This document shows, in pieces, positions 35,940 to 43,945 of a stretch of 64,000 nucleotides of DNA. The stretch comes from Paenibacillus sp. RUD330 (GTDB taxonomy: Bacteria; Bacillota; Bacilli; Paenibacillales; Paenibacillaceae). The stretch covers positions 3,970,501 to 4,034,500 of the forward strand of contig NZ_CP022655.2 in NCBI RefSeq assembly GCF_002243345.2, read 5' to 3'. Numbering within the stretch: position 1 is the first letter of the stretch; each line of letters begins with the position of its first letter. Position numbers and translations under genes: made by a program. Under the pieces are notes generated by a model. The model was not told the origin of the DNA. It made no database searches and saw only the letters and a list, made by a program, of their open reading frames with translations.

Positions 35940-36692
35940 ATGAAATATCCATGGAAAATCGCTTTATTCGCCGGGCTGCCGGAGAGAATCGGCATGCCGG
36001 AAATCACGCTTGAGCTGCCTGGGGACAGCATGGCCGCAGGCAGCCTCAAAGCCGCCGTCGCCGCCGCTTATCCGGCTCATGCGGGCCTCATCGGCGTCAG
36101 CTTTGTCGCCTGCAACGAGGCATACGCCGCAGACGGGCAGATCGTGGGCTGCGGCGACCGGCTCGCCCTGCTTCCTCCCGTCTCCGGCGGGGAAGACAAG
36201 CCCGCCGGCCAGGAGAACGGCAGCTCCGCCAAGCCATACGTCATCACCTCGGCGCCGCTCGACGCGGGCCGGGTCTCCTCCCTCGTCCTTCACCCCGATC
36301 ACGGAGCCGCCCTCGTGTTCATCGGCACGACGCGGGAGTGGACGCATGGCAAACGGACCGTCCTGCTGGAGTATGAAGCCTATGAGCCGATGGCGCTGCG
36401 GATGCTGGAGCAGATCGGCGCGGAGCTGGCCGAACGATGGCCCGGCACCGTCAGCGCCATCCACCACCGCATCGGTCCCGTCGCCGTCGGCGAGGCCAGC
36501 GTCGTCATCGCCGTCTCCTCGCCGCATCGGGACGGAGGCTATGAGGCGAGCCGCTACGCCATCGAACGGCTCAAGCAGATCGTGCCGATCTGGAAAAAAG
36601 AGATTTGGGAAGACGGATCGGAATGGAAGGGACCTCAGCAGGGTCCTTGGGATCCACTCGCCGGCATTCCGTCATCGCCCGTGGAGGGATAG
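35940..36692 (+). CDS. MoaD-MoaE fusion (molybdopterin synthase, both subunits)
   Basis: 250 residues. Residues 1-84 are a MoaD ubiquitin-like domain (ALFAGLPERIG, CNEAYAADG) ending LLPPVSGG. Residues about 98-235 are MoaE, with GTTREWTHGK, EYEAYEPMALRMLEQIG, HHRIGPVAVGEASVVIAVSSPHR and the catalytic lysine region PIWKKE. In split systems the MoaD Gly-Gly must be a free C terminus to carry the sulfur; here Gly83-Gly84 are internal and followed by EDKPAGQENG. Related fusions (mycobacterial MoaX) are cut after Gly-Gly, so processing is expected. It lies directly before a MoeB-like E1 enzyme, 2 nt apart. Confidence 0.85.
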   Translation: MKYPWKIALFAGLPERIGMPEITLELPGDSMAAGSLKAAVAAAYPAHAGLIGVSFVACNEAYAADGQIVGCGDRLALLPPVSGGEDKPAGQENGSSAKPYVITSAPLDAGRVSSLVLHPDHGAALVFIGTTREWTHGKRTVLLEYEAYEPMALRMLEQIGAELAERWPGTVSAIHHRIGPVAVGEASVVIAVSSPHRDGGYEASRYAIERLKQIVPIWKKEIWEDGSEWKGPQQGPWDPLAGIPSSPVEG

Positions 36693-36694
36693 TC

Positions 36695-37771
36695 ATGGAC
36701 GAAGCCGCTGCAGACGAAGCCATCGACGCCGGACAGCTCCCCCCTTCCTCCACCCGCTATGCGCGCCAGATCCGTTTTGCTCCTGTCGGAGAGACAGGCC
36801 AGAATTCTCTCGCCTCCTCGCGGGCAGCCGTCGCGGGAATGGGCGCTCTCGGCTGCGTCATCGCCTCCCATCTGGTCCGCAGCGGAGTCGGGGAAGTCGT
36901 GCTGATCGACCGGGATATCGTGGAATGGAGCAACCTGCAGCGGCAGATGCTCTACTCCGAGCGGGACGCGGCGCTCGGCACGCCCAAGGCGGCGGCTGCG
37001 GCCGTGCGTCTGCGGGAAGCCAACAGCTCGGTCCGCGTCCTTGCCGAAATCGCCGATCTGACCTCGGCCAACGCGCCGAGCCTGCTGGCCGGAGCGGATA
37101 TCATCGTGGACGGCACCGACAACTTCTCGACCCGCTATCTCATCAACGACTATGCCGTCAAACACGGCATTCCGTGGGTGTATGGCGGAGCCGTAGCCGC
37201 AAGCGGAATGACGCTGACCGTCATTCCCGGAGAGACGCCTTGCTACCGCTGCCTGTTCCCCTCTCCGCCCGCGGGCGGGACTGCCGACACCTGCGAGACG
37301 GCCGGAGTGCTCTCCCCGCTTGTCGACATCGTCGGTTCCCTGCAGGCGATGGAAGCCATCAAATGGCTGACGGGGAACCGGGAAGCGCTGGGCGGATCGC
37401 TGCTCCAGCTGGATGTATGGCGCAACTCCTGGATGCAGGTATCGGCGGGCAGCGCCAGGAAAGCCGATTGTCCCTGCTGTTCCAAAAGGCAGTTCGACTT
37501 CCTGGAAGAGGTGCGGCAGGAGTCGTCCGCCGTCCTGTGCGGAGCCTCTTCCGTGCAGGTCACGCCTTCGCGCGTGCTGGAGCTCGATCTCCCGCAGCTC
37601 GCTTCGCGGCTGGCATCGAGCGGCCGCGCGGAGCTCGGTCCCTATTCGCTCCGCTACCGGTCCGAGAGTGGATTGACGGCCATTATTTTCCCGGATGGAA
37701 GAGCATTAGTCCAAGGTACTCATGACCCTATTAAAGCAAAGGGCCTTTATACCGATATATTAGGTGATTAG
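36695..37771 (+). CDS. moeB: MoeB/ThiF-type adenylyltransferase (E1-like)
   Basis: 358 residues. The nucleotide-binding loop GMGALGCVIASHLVRSGVGEVVLIDRD (about 48-74) is followed by WSNLQRQMLYSERDAALGTPK, and VDGTDNFSTRYLIND. Zinc cysteines are in CYRCLF and CPCC. This is the MoeB/ThiF family that adenylates the C-terminal Gly of MoaD or ThiS. Its position after moaDE favours a molybdopterin role. GTGGAGGGA lies before ATG 36695. The C-terminal end (FPDGRALVQGTHDPIKAKGLY) is typical of the family. Confidence 0.85.
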   Translation: MDEAAADEAIDAGQLPPSSTRYARQIRFAPVGETGQNSLASSRAAVAGMGALGCVIASHLVRSGVGEVVLIDRDIVEWSNLQRQMLYSERDAALGTPKAAAAAVRLREANSSVRVLAEIADLTSANAPSLLAGADIIVDGTDNFSTRYLINDYAVKHGIPWVYGGAVAASGMTLTVIPGETPCYRCLFPSPPAGGTADTCETAGVLSPLVDIVGSLQAMEAIKWLTGNREALGGSLLQLDVWRNSWMQVSAGSARKADCPCCSKRQFDFLEEVRQESSAVLCGASSVQVTPSRVLELDLPQLASRLASSGRAELGPYSLRYRSESGLTAIIFPDGRALVQGTHDPIKAKGLYTDILGD

Positions 37772-37856
37772 AATCAACTTTCGCCCTATGCTTCCTGTAT
37801 TTAGGATTATTTAGATAAGGGTGGGCAGCAGAATATAAACACTGTCGAGGTGCAGC

Positions 37857-38921
37857 ATGAGGGTGCATGTATCGGAAATCAAGGAAGGCGATCGGCTCAG
37901 CAGCGACGCCTTCAACCAGTTCGGACTGAACGTCATGTCCAGCGGCACGATGCTGCGGTCATACGAAATCAGCAAGCTGTTGCAGCACGGAATCGATTAC
38001 GTGGATTTGGCGGAGCCGCCGGCGGCAGAGGCTGCCGGATTCGGACACAGGACGATTGAGTCCGGTTTGTCGCCCAAATGGCTGCCGGCCATGAAGCCGC
38101 TTTATGAGAGCGCTATTTCCGGATGCGAGGATTTGTTCCGCCAGGCCGCGGAGGATGGAAAAGTAACGGAAGAGGACGTCGAGCGCACGTTTCAGCCGCT
38201 CATGTCCGGCTTTCAGATGGAACGCGATGTCGTCTCCATGCTGCTCCTGCTGAATACGACCGATGACTATACGTACCAGCACTCGGTGCAGGTCGGCATG
38301 CTGTCCTACTACCTCTCCTCCTGGATGGGGTACGAAGAGCAGGAATCGCTGCGCATCGGCAAGGCCGGCTTCCTCCATGACATCGGCAAATGCAGGATTC
38401 CCAAGAGCATCCTGAACAAGCCCGGAAAGCTGACCCCGGAAGAATACAAGGAAATCAAGCGCCATACCCTGTACGGAGAAGAAATCATCCTTAATTCCTA
38501 CGAAGACCCCTACCTCTCCACGGCTGCCCTGCAGCATCACGAACGCATGAACGGGAGCGGCTATCCCCATGGGATCAGCAACGAAGACATCTCCCCGATC
38601 GCCAAGATCGTGGCCGTCGCGGATGTGTACAGCGCCATGATCTCATCCCGCGTCTACCAGGAAAAGCGCGACTTGCTCTATGTGCTTCGGGAGCTGTACC
38701 GGATGAGCTTCCATGAGCTCGACCCGATGACGACCCATACGTTCATCCGGCATATGATTCCTAACTTCATCGGCAAGCGGGTCGACCTCGACTCCGGGCA
38801 ATCCGGCATCATCGTCATGACTCATCCAACGGAATTCTTCCGCCCTCTCGTTCAGATGGAGGAAGAGTTCATCGACCTGACGCTCGAACGCGAGTATGAG
38901 ATTACCCAGGTTTATATGTAA
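37857..38921 (+). CDS. HD-GYP domain protein (putative c-di-GMP phosphodiesterase), copy 2
   Basis: 354 residues. It shows HD-GYP motifs QHSVQVGMLSYYLS, FLHDIGKCRIP, KPGKLTPEEYKEIKRHTLYGEEII and QHHERMNGSGYPHG. It is a paralogue of the gene at 32082-33200, with the same length and layout. GAGGTG lies before the ATG and a terminator follows directly. Confidence 0.85.
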   Translation: MRVHVSEIKEGDRLSSDAFNQFGLNVMSSGTMLRSYEISKLLQHGIDYVDLAEPPAAEAAGFGHRTIESGLSPKWLPAMKPLYESAISGCEDLFRQAAEDGKVTEEDVERTFQPLMSGFQMERDVVSMLLLLNTTDDYTYQHSVQVGMLSYYLSSWMGYEEQESLRIGKAGFLHDIGKCRIPKSILNKPGKLTPEEYKEIKRHTLYGEEIILNSYEDPYLSTAALQHHERMNGSGYPHGISNEDISPIAKIVAVADVYSAMISSRVYQEKRDLLYVLRELYRMSFHELDPMTTHTFIRHMIPNFIGKRVDLDSGQSGIIVMTHPTEFFRPLVQMEEEFIDLTLEREYEITQVYM

Positions 38922-38959
38922 AAAAGACCGCCTCCGGATGTCCCGGCGGCGGTCTTTTG
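38921..38959. terminator. Bidirectional terminator
   Basis: AAAAGACCGCC pairs with GGCGGTCTTTT across a short GC-rich loop; shared with the convergent DUF3977 gene. Confidence 0.8.
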
Positions 38960-39000
38960 GCTAGATGGGCAAGCTCGGGATGAGCTGCTCGTTGTCTTCG

Positions 39001-39237
39001 TCACAAGCTGCTGATTCCGAAGATGGCCTTGAAGGCCTTTCTGCCTTTCCGGATCCGCTTGAAGCCTTCCCGGGTGTCCAGGATGAATACCGTCCTCCGG
39101 ATCCAGATGCGAATGTAGGCGGAGCGCGGCTTCAGAGGTCCGAGAACGCCCCTTTGCTCGTGTTCCGTACCGTCCGCAAGCTCGGTTTCCGTCCGGACAA
39201 GCCAGCTGTTTCCGAATCCGAATTCAATGTATTTCAT
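39001..39237 (-). CDS. DUF3977 family protein
   Basis: 78 residues. MKYIEFGFGNSWLVRTETELADGTEHE and YIRIWIRRTVFILDTREGFKRIRKGRKAFK are the DUF3977 pattern; function unknown. ATG 39237 follows GGGAGG by 10 nt. It has its own promoter and terminator, so it is not part of the adjacent lysis operon. Confidence 0.75.
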   Translation of the reverse strand: MKYIEFGFGNSWLVRTETELADGTEHEQRGVLGPLKPRSAYIRIWIRRTVFILDTREGFKRIRKGRKAFKAIFGISSL

Positions 39238-39334
39238 TTGAAAGCGGCCTCCCTTCAAAGCGGACATGAGCGCCGGCTGCCGCAAGCCGCAACAGGCGAT
39301 TATGGAACCGGTCGAAGTTGTCATGTCCGCTTCC

Positions 39335-39364
39335 ATTATGCAAGCTGCGGAGCTCGGTTGTAAA
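39335..39364 (-). promoter_or_regulatory. Sigma-A-type promoter for the DUF3977 gene
   Basis: Minus strand TTTACA (39359-39364), 18 bp, CATAAT (39335-39340), about 95 nt before the start codon. Confidence 0.45.
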
Positions 39365-39407
39365 TATCAGGCAAGAAGCCGTATTCGGGAAGCTGGTCCC
39401 AAAGGGG

Positions 39408-40337
39408 TCAAAGAGACGGAATTCCGGCGCAGGCCCGCAAAGCCTCCGCCATGACATGATACTTGGCAGGATCGCGGCCTTCGGCCTTGGCCCTGTGCCA
39501 AGCCGGCGACAGCCAGTTGTAGACGATTTCCTGGCAGTTGCTTTTCGGGAGAGACTGCCCGGCTGCTGCCCCTCGCACATTGGCGGCCAGCCGCTCGTAA
39601 TGGCTGGCTGCCGCTTCATCCCCCGCGACGAGCATGGAATGACGGGCAGGCTGGATATAAGACACGATGAGGAAGGAGCACATTTCCTGCGGCAGCTTAG
39701 GCTGCGGTTGCGGTTGCGGCAACGGTTGCGGTTTGGATGGATGCATGGATGCCGGCTGCTCCGGCAGGGAGGGGCTGGATGCCGCCAGGACTTTTCGCAC
39801 ATCGGCTATGAGCTCTGCGAACGACTTTCCGCCCCAAGCCAGCGATTGCTCGCAATCCTGCTTCCGCATCGGATCCAGCTGACGGTGAGTTACGATATGA
39901 GAAGACGGATTCAGTCCCCACTTGCGGCAGCAGAAGGCCAGATACCAGACATAGCGGCCGTACGCGGCCTCGAAGCCGATTCCTCCTCCGTAGCAGAGCT
40001 CGACTCCGAGCGCGGCGTCGTTAGCGTCATACCCGAATCTTTCATTGTCCGTAGTCACGTTCCGTATGACATGCCATGCTTTTTCGGCCGCCTGTTCGCC
40101 CGTCCCCGCCGGGATGATTTCCAGAATCCGTCTGTCGTCGATGAAGACATGCGCGGATGCCGTTCGGTCCCTCAAAGTATCGAAGTAACGAAAATGCGCA
40201 TCGGCGCCCGCGCCGGGATTGCCGGTATCATGCGCAACTAAAAAAGCCGGGCAGCCGGTGATGAGCCGGGCGCCTGGCCTTGTGTTGGAACGAACCGCGA
40301 TGTAGCGGCGTTCGATCGGATAGCTAGTATCGTCCAT
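39408..40337 (-). CDS. N-acetylmuramoyl-L-alanine amidase (tail-cassette endolysin)
   Basis: 309 residues. An amidase_2 domain (about 20-175) has zinc ligands in LVAHDTGNPG and HIVTHRQLDP..DCE, with VELCYGGGIGFE and GYDANDAALG, as in XlyA/CwlA. A Pro/Gln-rich linker (KPQPLPQPQPQPKLPQ) joins it to a C-terminal domain (about 220-309) not recognised, possibly cell-wall binding. It cuts the amide bond between muramic acid and the stem peptide. ATG 40337 follows GTGAGG and overlaps the end of the holin gene by 14 nt. Confidence 0.85.
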   Translation of the reverse strand: MDDTSYPIERRYIAVRSNTRPGARLITGCPAFLVAHDTGNPGAGADAHFRYFDTLRDRTASAHVFIDDRRILEIIPAGTGEQAAEKAWHVIRNVTTDNERFGYDANDAALGVELCYGGGIGFEAAYGRYVWYLAFCCRKWGLNPSSHIVTHRQLDPMRKQDCEQSLAWGGKSFAELIADVRKVLAASSPSLPEQPASMHPSKPQPLPQPQPQPKLPQEMCSFLIVSYIQPARHSMLVAGDEAAASHYERLAANVRGAAAGQSLPKSNCQEIVYNWLSPAWHRAKAEGRDPAKYHVMAEALRACAGIPSL

Positions 40338-40614
40338 GGGAATCCTCACTGCCGGCGACGGCCTCCGCCGTCTGCCGGTACATCTGGTTGCCGTACACGG
40401 CAACGGCCGCGCATAAGACGCCTTGCACGGCCGTGTTCGGGCTCCAGCCCAGCGAAGCGCCAGCCATGGCGACTCCGACGACGGTAACGGCGTAGATGAT
40501 GCTCCAGCCTGGAATTTTAGGCGTGCGCTTGAGGATGTAGCCGGAAATCCAGCAGAGGAGAAGCACCCCTCCAAGCTTCGGCGAGATCCATTGGCTTGCG
40601 AGCGTCCAGTCCAT
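40324..40614 (-). CDS. xhlB: Phage holin (XhlB-like)
   Basis: 96 residues with two or three spans (about 11-27, 35-55, 60-72) and a charged C terminus (YRQTAEAVAGSEDSHGRY). It lies between the XhlA-like gene and the amidase, the usual lysis order. The holin makes holes that let the endolysin reach the wall. ATG 40614 is preceded by GGGAGCTGAG. Confidence 0.75.
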   Translation of the reverse strand: MDWTLASQWISPKLGGVLLLCWISGYILKRTPKIPGWSIIYAVTVVGVAMAGASLGWSPNTAVQGVLCAAVAVYGNQMYRQTAEAVAGSEDSHGRY

Positions 40615-40618
40615 CCTC

Positions 40619-40939
40619 TCAGCTCCCTTCGATGAATTTAAGGACCAGTCCGAGCAGCGTCGCGGCCAGTCCAATGAGTCCAAATGACGTCGTGATGATC
40701 CAGCGCTGCCCTTGCTTCATCGCTTCGAGCTGCCCGCGCAGCTCGTCGATCCGATGATGCGCGGCCCGGGCTCGCTGGCCCGCCTCGCGGGCCATGTCAT
40801 CCGACTTTTCCAATCGCTCCACGAGTCGGCTGACGCTGCCAGCCATATCCGTGAGGGCTTTCGTGTTTACTTCCTGGAGAGTCTCCAGTTTTATGACCTG
40901 AGAGGAGATCGACTGCAGCTGCGCGGCTGGAATGTCTAT
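40619..40939 (-). CDS. xhlA: XhlA-family lysis membrane protein, apparent ATA start
   Basis: The C-terminal 75 residues (from ATG 40846) are XhlA-like: RARAAHHRIDELRGQLEAMKQGQRWIITTSFGLIGLAATLLGLVLKF with one membrane span at the end. The frame stays open 31 more codons upstream with plausible coiled-coil sequence (QSISSQVIKLETLQEVNTKALTD). It reaches ATA 40937-40939, which lies exactly 7 nt after a strong AAAGGAG. No ATG, GTG or TTG fits that site. Either a non-standard start is used or the ATG has mutated and a shorter product from 40846 is made. XhlA acts with the holin in cell lysis. Confidence 0.7.
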   Translation of the reverse strand: MDIPAAQLQSISSQVIKLETLQEVNTKALTDMAGSVSRLVERLEKSDDMAREAGQRARAAHHRIDELRGQLEAMKQGQRWIITTSFGLIGLAATLLGLVLKFIEGS

Positions 40940-40956
40940 GAGTATTCTCCTTTCAG

Positions 40957-40982
40957 CAAAAAGAGCGCCTAAGCGGCGCTCT
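40957..40982 (-). terminator. Hairpin with T-run before xhlA
   Basis: Minus strand: AGAGCGCC-GCTTA-GGCGCTCT then TTTTTGC, directly before the xhlA ribosome site. It could partly separate tail-fibre and lysis transcription. Confidence 0.65.
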
Positions 40983-41033
40983 CTGCTCCTGTGATTTCAA
41001 CGGGTTGCTCTCGATTAATCTGTGTAAACAAGC

Positions 41034-41288
41034 TCACCCTAATTCAAATAGTTCGGCTAAAACCGGGCGATTGAGAATGTCCGGGTTAAGCATCAAAACC
41101 TCATCATATACCTCCTGCATGATAGTCCCAGCATCCAAAGCATTTTTTATTTCATCCAAAAAGTAAGATCCTGCAGCGTATTTAATTGTTCCTTCTCTCT
41201 GCGAAACTGGTACGCTGCTCAGTGTCCGAGACTGATTCAGAAAGACTGCCTTTGCATATTGCCGAGTAATTGCTGAAATATCTGCCAC
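41034..41288 (-). CDS. Tail-fibre-region protein of unknown function (84 residues)
   Basis: 84 residues, helical, mildly AT-rich compared with the flanking genes. It sits between the tail-fibre gene and the lysis genes in the place where PBSX-like phages have small accessory tail genes (xkdW/xkdX). Sequence features: ISAITRQYAKAVFLNQSRTLSSVP and NALDAGTIMQEVYDEVLML. No family recognised. Confidence 0.5.
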   Translation of the reverse strand: MADISAITRQYAKAVFLNQSRTLSSVPVSQREGTIKYAAGSYFLDEIKNALDAGTIMQEVYDEVLMLNPDILNRPVLAELFELG

Positions 41289-41308
41289 TCATGCTCACCA
41301 TCCTTCAA

Positions 41309-41695
41309 TCAATTTTGATTAAGATAAACAGTTTCGTATAGCTCCAACAGCAGGGTGGTCATATCTGCGTTGTCAGATATGATCTTATCCAAATCGGCTT
41401 GCAGTTTTTCATTTCGAGCTTTTACAGCCCACAACTGTTTTTCGGTGCTGGGTGGCACCCGCATGTTTCGCTCATACGCTGCACGCAATTCGTCATAATT
41501 GCTCCTCTTAGTTAAAGTAGCGTTCGTTACCTGATAATAGAGCGGATTCATAAATGCGTCCTCAACCAATTCATCATCATTTAATGGCCCGATAACTCCG
41601 CAACCATTTGGAATGTTTGTCCACTCGTCGGCATCACCGCAATAGTTCTGTGTAATTTCCCCATCTGTAAGTGAATACAAAAACCAATATTTCAT
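41309..41695 (-). CDS. Tail-fibre-associated protein (possible fibre chaperone)
   Basis: 128 residues: an N-terminal beta-like part (MKYWFLYSLTDGEITQNYCGDADEWTNIPNGCGVIGPL) and a C-terminal coiled coil (about 88-125, EKQLWAVKARNEKLQADLDKIISDNADMTTLLLELYE). It follows the fibre gene by 22 nt. Position and layout resemble fibre-assembly proteins, but this is inference. AT-rich codon use unlike the flanking genome. Confidence 0.5.
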   Translation of the reverse strand: MKYWFLYSLTDGEITQNYCGDADEWTNIPNGCGVIGPLNDDELVEDAFMNPLYYQVTNATLTKRSNYDELRAAYERNMRVPPSTEKQLWAVKARNEKLQADLDKIISDNADMTTLLLELYETVYLNQN

Positions 41696-41717
41696 GCGTC
41701 CAATCCTCCTTTCTTTT

Positions 41718-43184
41718 TTATCCGACAGCGAACCATTTAAACTTCAAGGTTCCGCCAAGGTAAGAAGCAGCCGATATATGAAAACCTGTGTTGGTTACCG
41801 ATGATTGGTCAACCCACACGTTTATATAGCCAGACCCTGCAGGTACGCCCCCCCCATAAACCGCATATACTAGCGGTCTAGTCCCAGATGCATAGTATAT
41901 CGGGAAGTTGACCCATACGTTATTCTGGTTTCCTCCAGTACCTGTATCTAAAGTTCCTTCACCGCTGGATATTACCGAGGCCCCTGTTAACGCTCTAACA
42001 ACTCGTATACCAAAAAACCAAGACTCCTGTGTTGCTAACTTGAACTGAAATGGGAAAATCGTCCCACCGTTACGATAGGACGCGTATGTCCTCAATTCCT
42101 CGTTATATAAGTCCATCCAAACTTGGGTTTTGTTCACCGTATCGTTAAAATTTATATCAGGAGTATCAATAGTTCCATTTTGCAATGTCAAACCGCTGTT
42201 AGCTACGATGGGACTGGAGAACAGTGCGGATTTGTCTGCTTTAATCGTTATGCTATCTGAGGTTGTCGATCCAATATGAAAATCCCCTTCGGAACCGGAG
42301 TATATTCCATACGTTTTCCCGTTCGAGGCCGTGTTCTCGAAGATGATGCCGGATCCCCAGCCATTACTACTGGAAGTCACTTTAAGTGCATTGGTATTCG
42401 TCGCAGCACGGTTTAGAACCAACGATGTAAAGCTAGGGCTGGATGTCATTCGAACGTCCTGGTCAAAGCTTCTGCCATTTACAGTGGCAGCATCACCTGC
42501 CTTTATTCGGCCAAAAGACAGCGCCGTCGTTCCCAATGTGGGGGCACTTGCGTTTATTAATGTCCACCACTGCGAGCCGTTTGCCGCTCCCTCTTTGATG
42601 AAAACTAGAGCGCCATTAACAATATCTAAAGAGGAATCAAAGTCCGCCGTCCGTAGCCAGGCACCAGCCGTAATCACGACGTAGATTCCATTCTGGCTTC
42701 CTGTCGCTTGATCTTTGACTAGTACTCGGTCGCCAGATGCGGTAACGATGCCATCAATGGTTTGGGCACCGGAAAGTGTAATATTCAACGTTGTCGCTAG
42801 TCGCACGGAATCCTTTATAGGTAGTCCGTTTTCAATTCCATCGACGTAACCTTTAGTAGCAGCATCGGCATTCACAATGGGGTCACCGAATTGTGTACGA
42901 CCTGCCCCATCCCGATTAACGATGGTATTTGGACCAGCAACTGCTGTAGCCCCGTGAATGCCAGCCCCAACAGCGATAATGTGACTGTCCAGCTTCGACT
43001 TTTCTTCAGTCGTATAGTCATTCGTAGAAAGCCCTTTACCCGCCGCTTTATCAACCTTTCCCCCCACTGCCGCATCGAGCTTATCCCAGTTATTATTGAG
43101 CATCGTCTCGATGTTGAAAGTATCCTCGCCGTCAGTCAGCGGATTCTTCTTGTAGAGATTCAAATTCGGTGTTTGACCAGGCAT
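41718..43184 (-). CDS. Tail fibre / receptor-binding protein
   Basis: 488 residues. The N terminus (MPGQTPNLNLYKKNPLTDGEDTFNIETMLNNNWDKLDAAVG) is the baseplate-attachment segment of XkdV-type fibres. A beta-rich shaft follows (VRLATTLNITLSGAQTIDGIVTASGDRVLVKDQATGSQNGIYVV is a known fibre module). A C-terminal receptor-like part ends YINVWVDQSSVTNTGFHISAASYLGG. It should decide target specificity. Codon use is clearly more AT-rich than in the neighbouring baseplate genes, a sign of module exchange. Confidence 0.8.
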   Translation of the reverse strand: MPGQTPNLNLYKKNPLTDGEDTFNIETMLNNNWDKLDAAVGGKVDKAAGKGLSTNDYTTEEKSKLDSHIIAVGAGIHGATAVAGPNTIVNRDGAGRTQFGDPIVNADAATKGYVDGIENGLPIKDSVRLATTLNITLSGAQTIDGIVTASGDRVLVKDQATGSQNGIYVVITAGAWLRTADFDSSLDIVNGALVFIKEGAANGSQWWTLINASAPTLGTTALSFGRIKAGDAATVNGRSFDQDVRMTSSPSFTSLVLNRAATNTNALKVTSSSNGWGSGIIFENTASNGKTYGIYSGSEGDFHIGSTTSDSITIKADKSALFSSPIVANSGLTLQNGTIDTPDINFNDTVNKTQVWMDLYNEELRTYASYRNGGTIFPFQFKLATQESWFFGIRVVRALTGASVISSGEGTLDTGTGGNQNNVWVNFPIYYASGTRPLVYAVYGGGVPAGSGYINVWVDQSSVTNTGFHISAASYLGGTLKFKWFAVG

Positions 43185-43199
43185 GCCCTCATTCCTTTC

Positions 43200-43349
43200 C
43201 TACCTACTTTTAAGAACGATGAAAATTAGCGCTTCCTTACTGTGGCTCGAACACCCTGAGTTACCAGATCCCTGTCGCATCTTGACGAATCGATACCTGC
43301 CGCCATTCAAAGCCGCATCATCATCTCGTTTCATACCAGCAGCATTCAT
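43200..43349 (-). CDS. Small ORF between the XkdU-like and tail fibre genes
   Basis: 49 residues (MNAAGMKRDDDAALNG.., RYRFVKMRQGSG, ending ALIFIVLKSR). Its ATG overlaps the stop of the upstream gene by 4 nt (ATGA) and it fills the gap before the fibre gene, which suggests translational coupling. No family recognised; a fibre connector is possible. Confidence 0.45.
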   Translation of the reverse strand: MNAAGMKRDDDAALNGGRYRFVKMRQGSGNSGCSSHSKEALIFIVLKSR

Positions 43350-43945
43350 TTCCCCTTTTCCTCCAGAAAAGGTGCAAAATCAGAAAGCTTCCTAAGCTCC
43401 AGATTCTGAAGCTTGAGCCCTTGTACCTCTCTCACCAATAAATACCGAAAAACATACTTCACCAGCAAATGAGCCGGCAGAACATCGCCGACCGCCGCCT
43501 TGAGATCCGCCAGGTTGGGCGGCAGCCCCAGCGTGCTGACGAAGCGGATCGTGAAGGTGCTGACCGCCGGATCGTAGCCGACCTCGATCTGTCCGTTCTC
43601 GTACGCTTGGGCGACCGACTTGAGCAGCTGCCCGCTGAACTTGCCGAAGCCGCGGATCTTGGACCGCACAACGGCCCTGCGCTGCTCCAGCGGCATGACC
43701 GATTGCGCGGTTATGCCCAGCTCCCGCTCCCAATCCTCCAGCCCCCAGGTTGCGGTCGAGGCGAAGCGCTGCTGCAGCTGCTCCGCCAGCTCGGCGCGCA
43801 GCCGGTCCAGCTGGCTCCCCTCGGCAGCCGCGAGAGCCTGCATCTCCCCCACATCCTGATAATACTCCGGCCATTCCGCCATCAGCTCGGACGTCGCGTC
43901 AGATAGCCCGATCCTCTCCTCCATTGCGACGCTGCCGTCATTCAC
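43346..43945 (-). CDS. xkdU: Baseplate wedge protein, XkdU/YmfQ-like (DUF2313)
   Basis: 199 residues. DATSELMAEWPEYYQDVGEMQALAAAEGSQLDRLRAELAEQLQQRFASTATWGLEDWERELGI is the DUF2313 pattern, with VRSKIRGFGKFSGQLLKSVAQAY. In PBSX and Mu-like phages this protein (gpI-like) connects baseplate and fibre. It overlaps the end of the upstream xkdT by 8 nt. Confidence 0.85.
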   Translation of the reverse strand: MNDGSVAMEERIGLSDATSELMAEWPEYYQDVGEMQALAAAEGSQLDRLRAELAEQLQQRFASTATWGLEDWERELGITAQSVMPLEQRRAVVRSKIRGFGKFSGQLLKSVAQAYENGQIEVGYDPAVSTFTIRFVSTLGLPPNLADLKAAVGDVLPAHLLVKYVFRYLLVREVQGLKLQNLELRKLSDFAPFLEEKGK

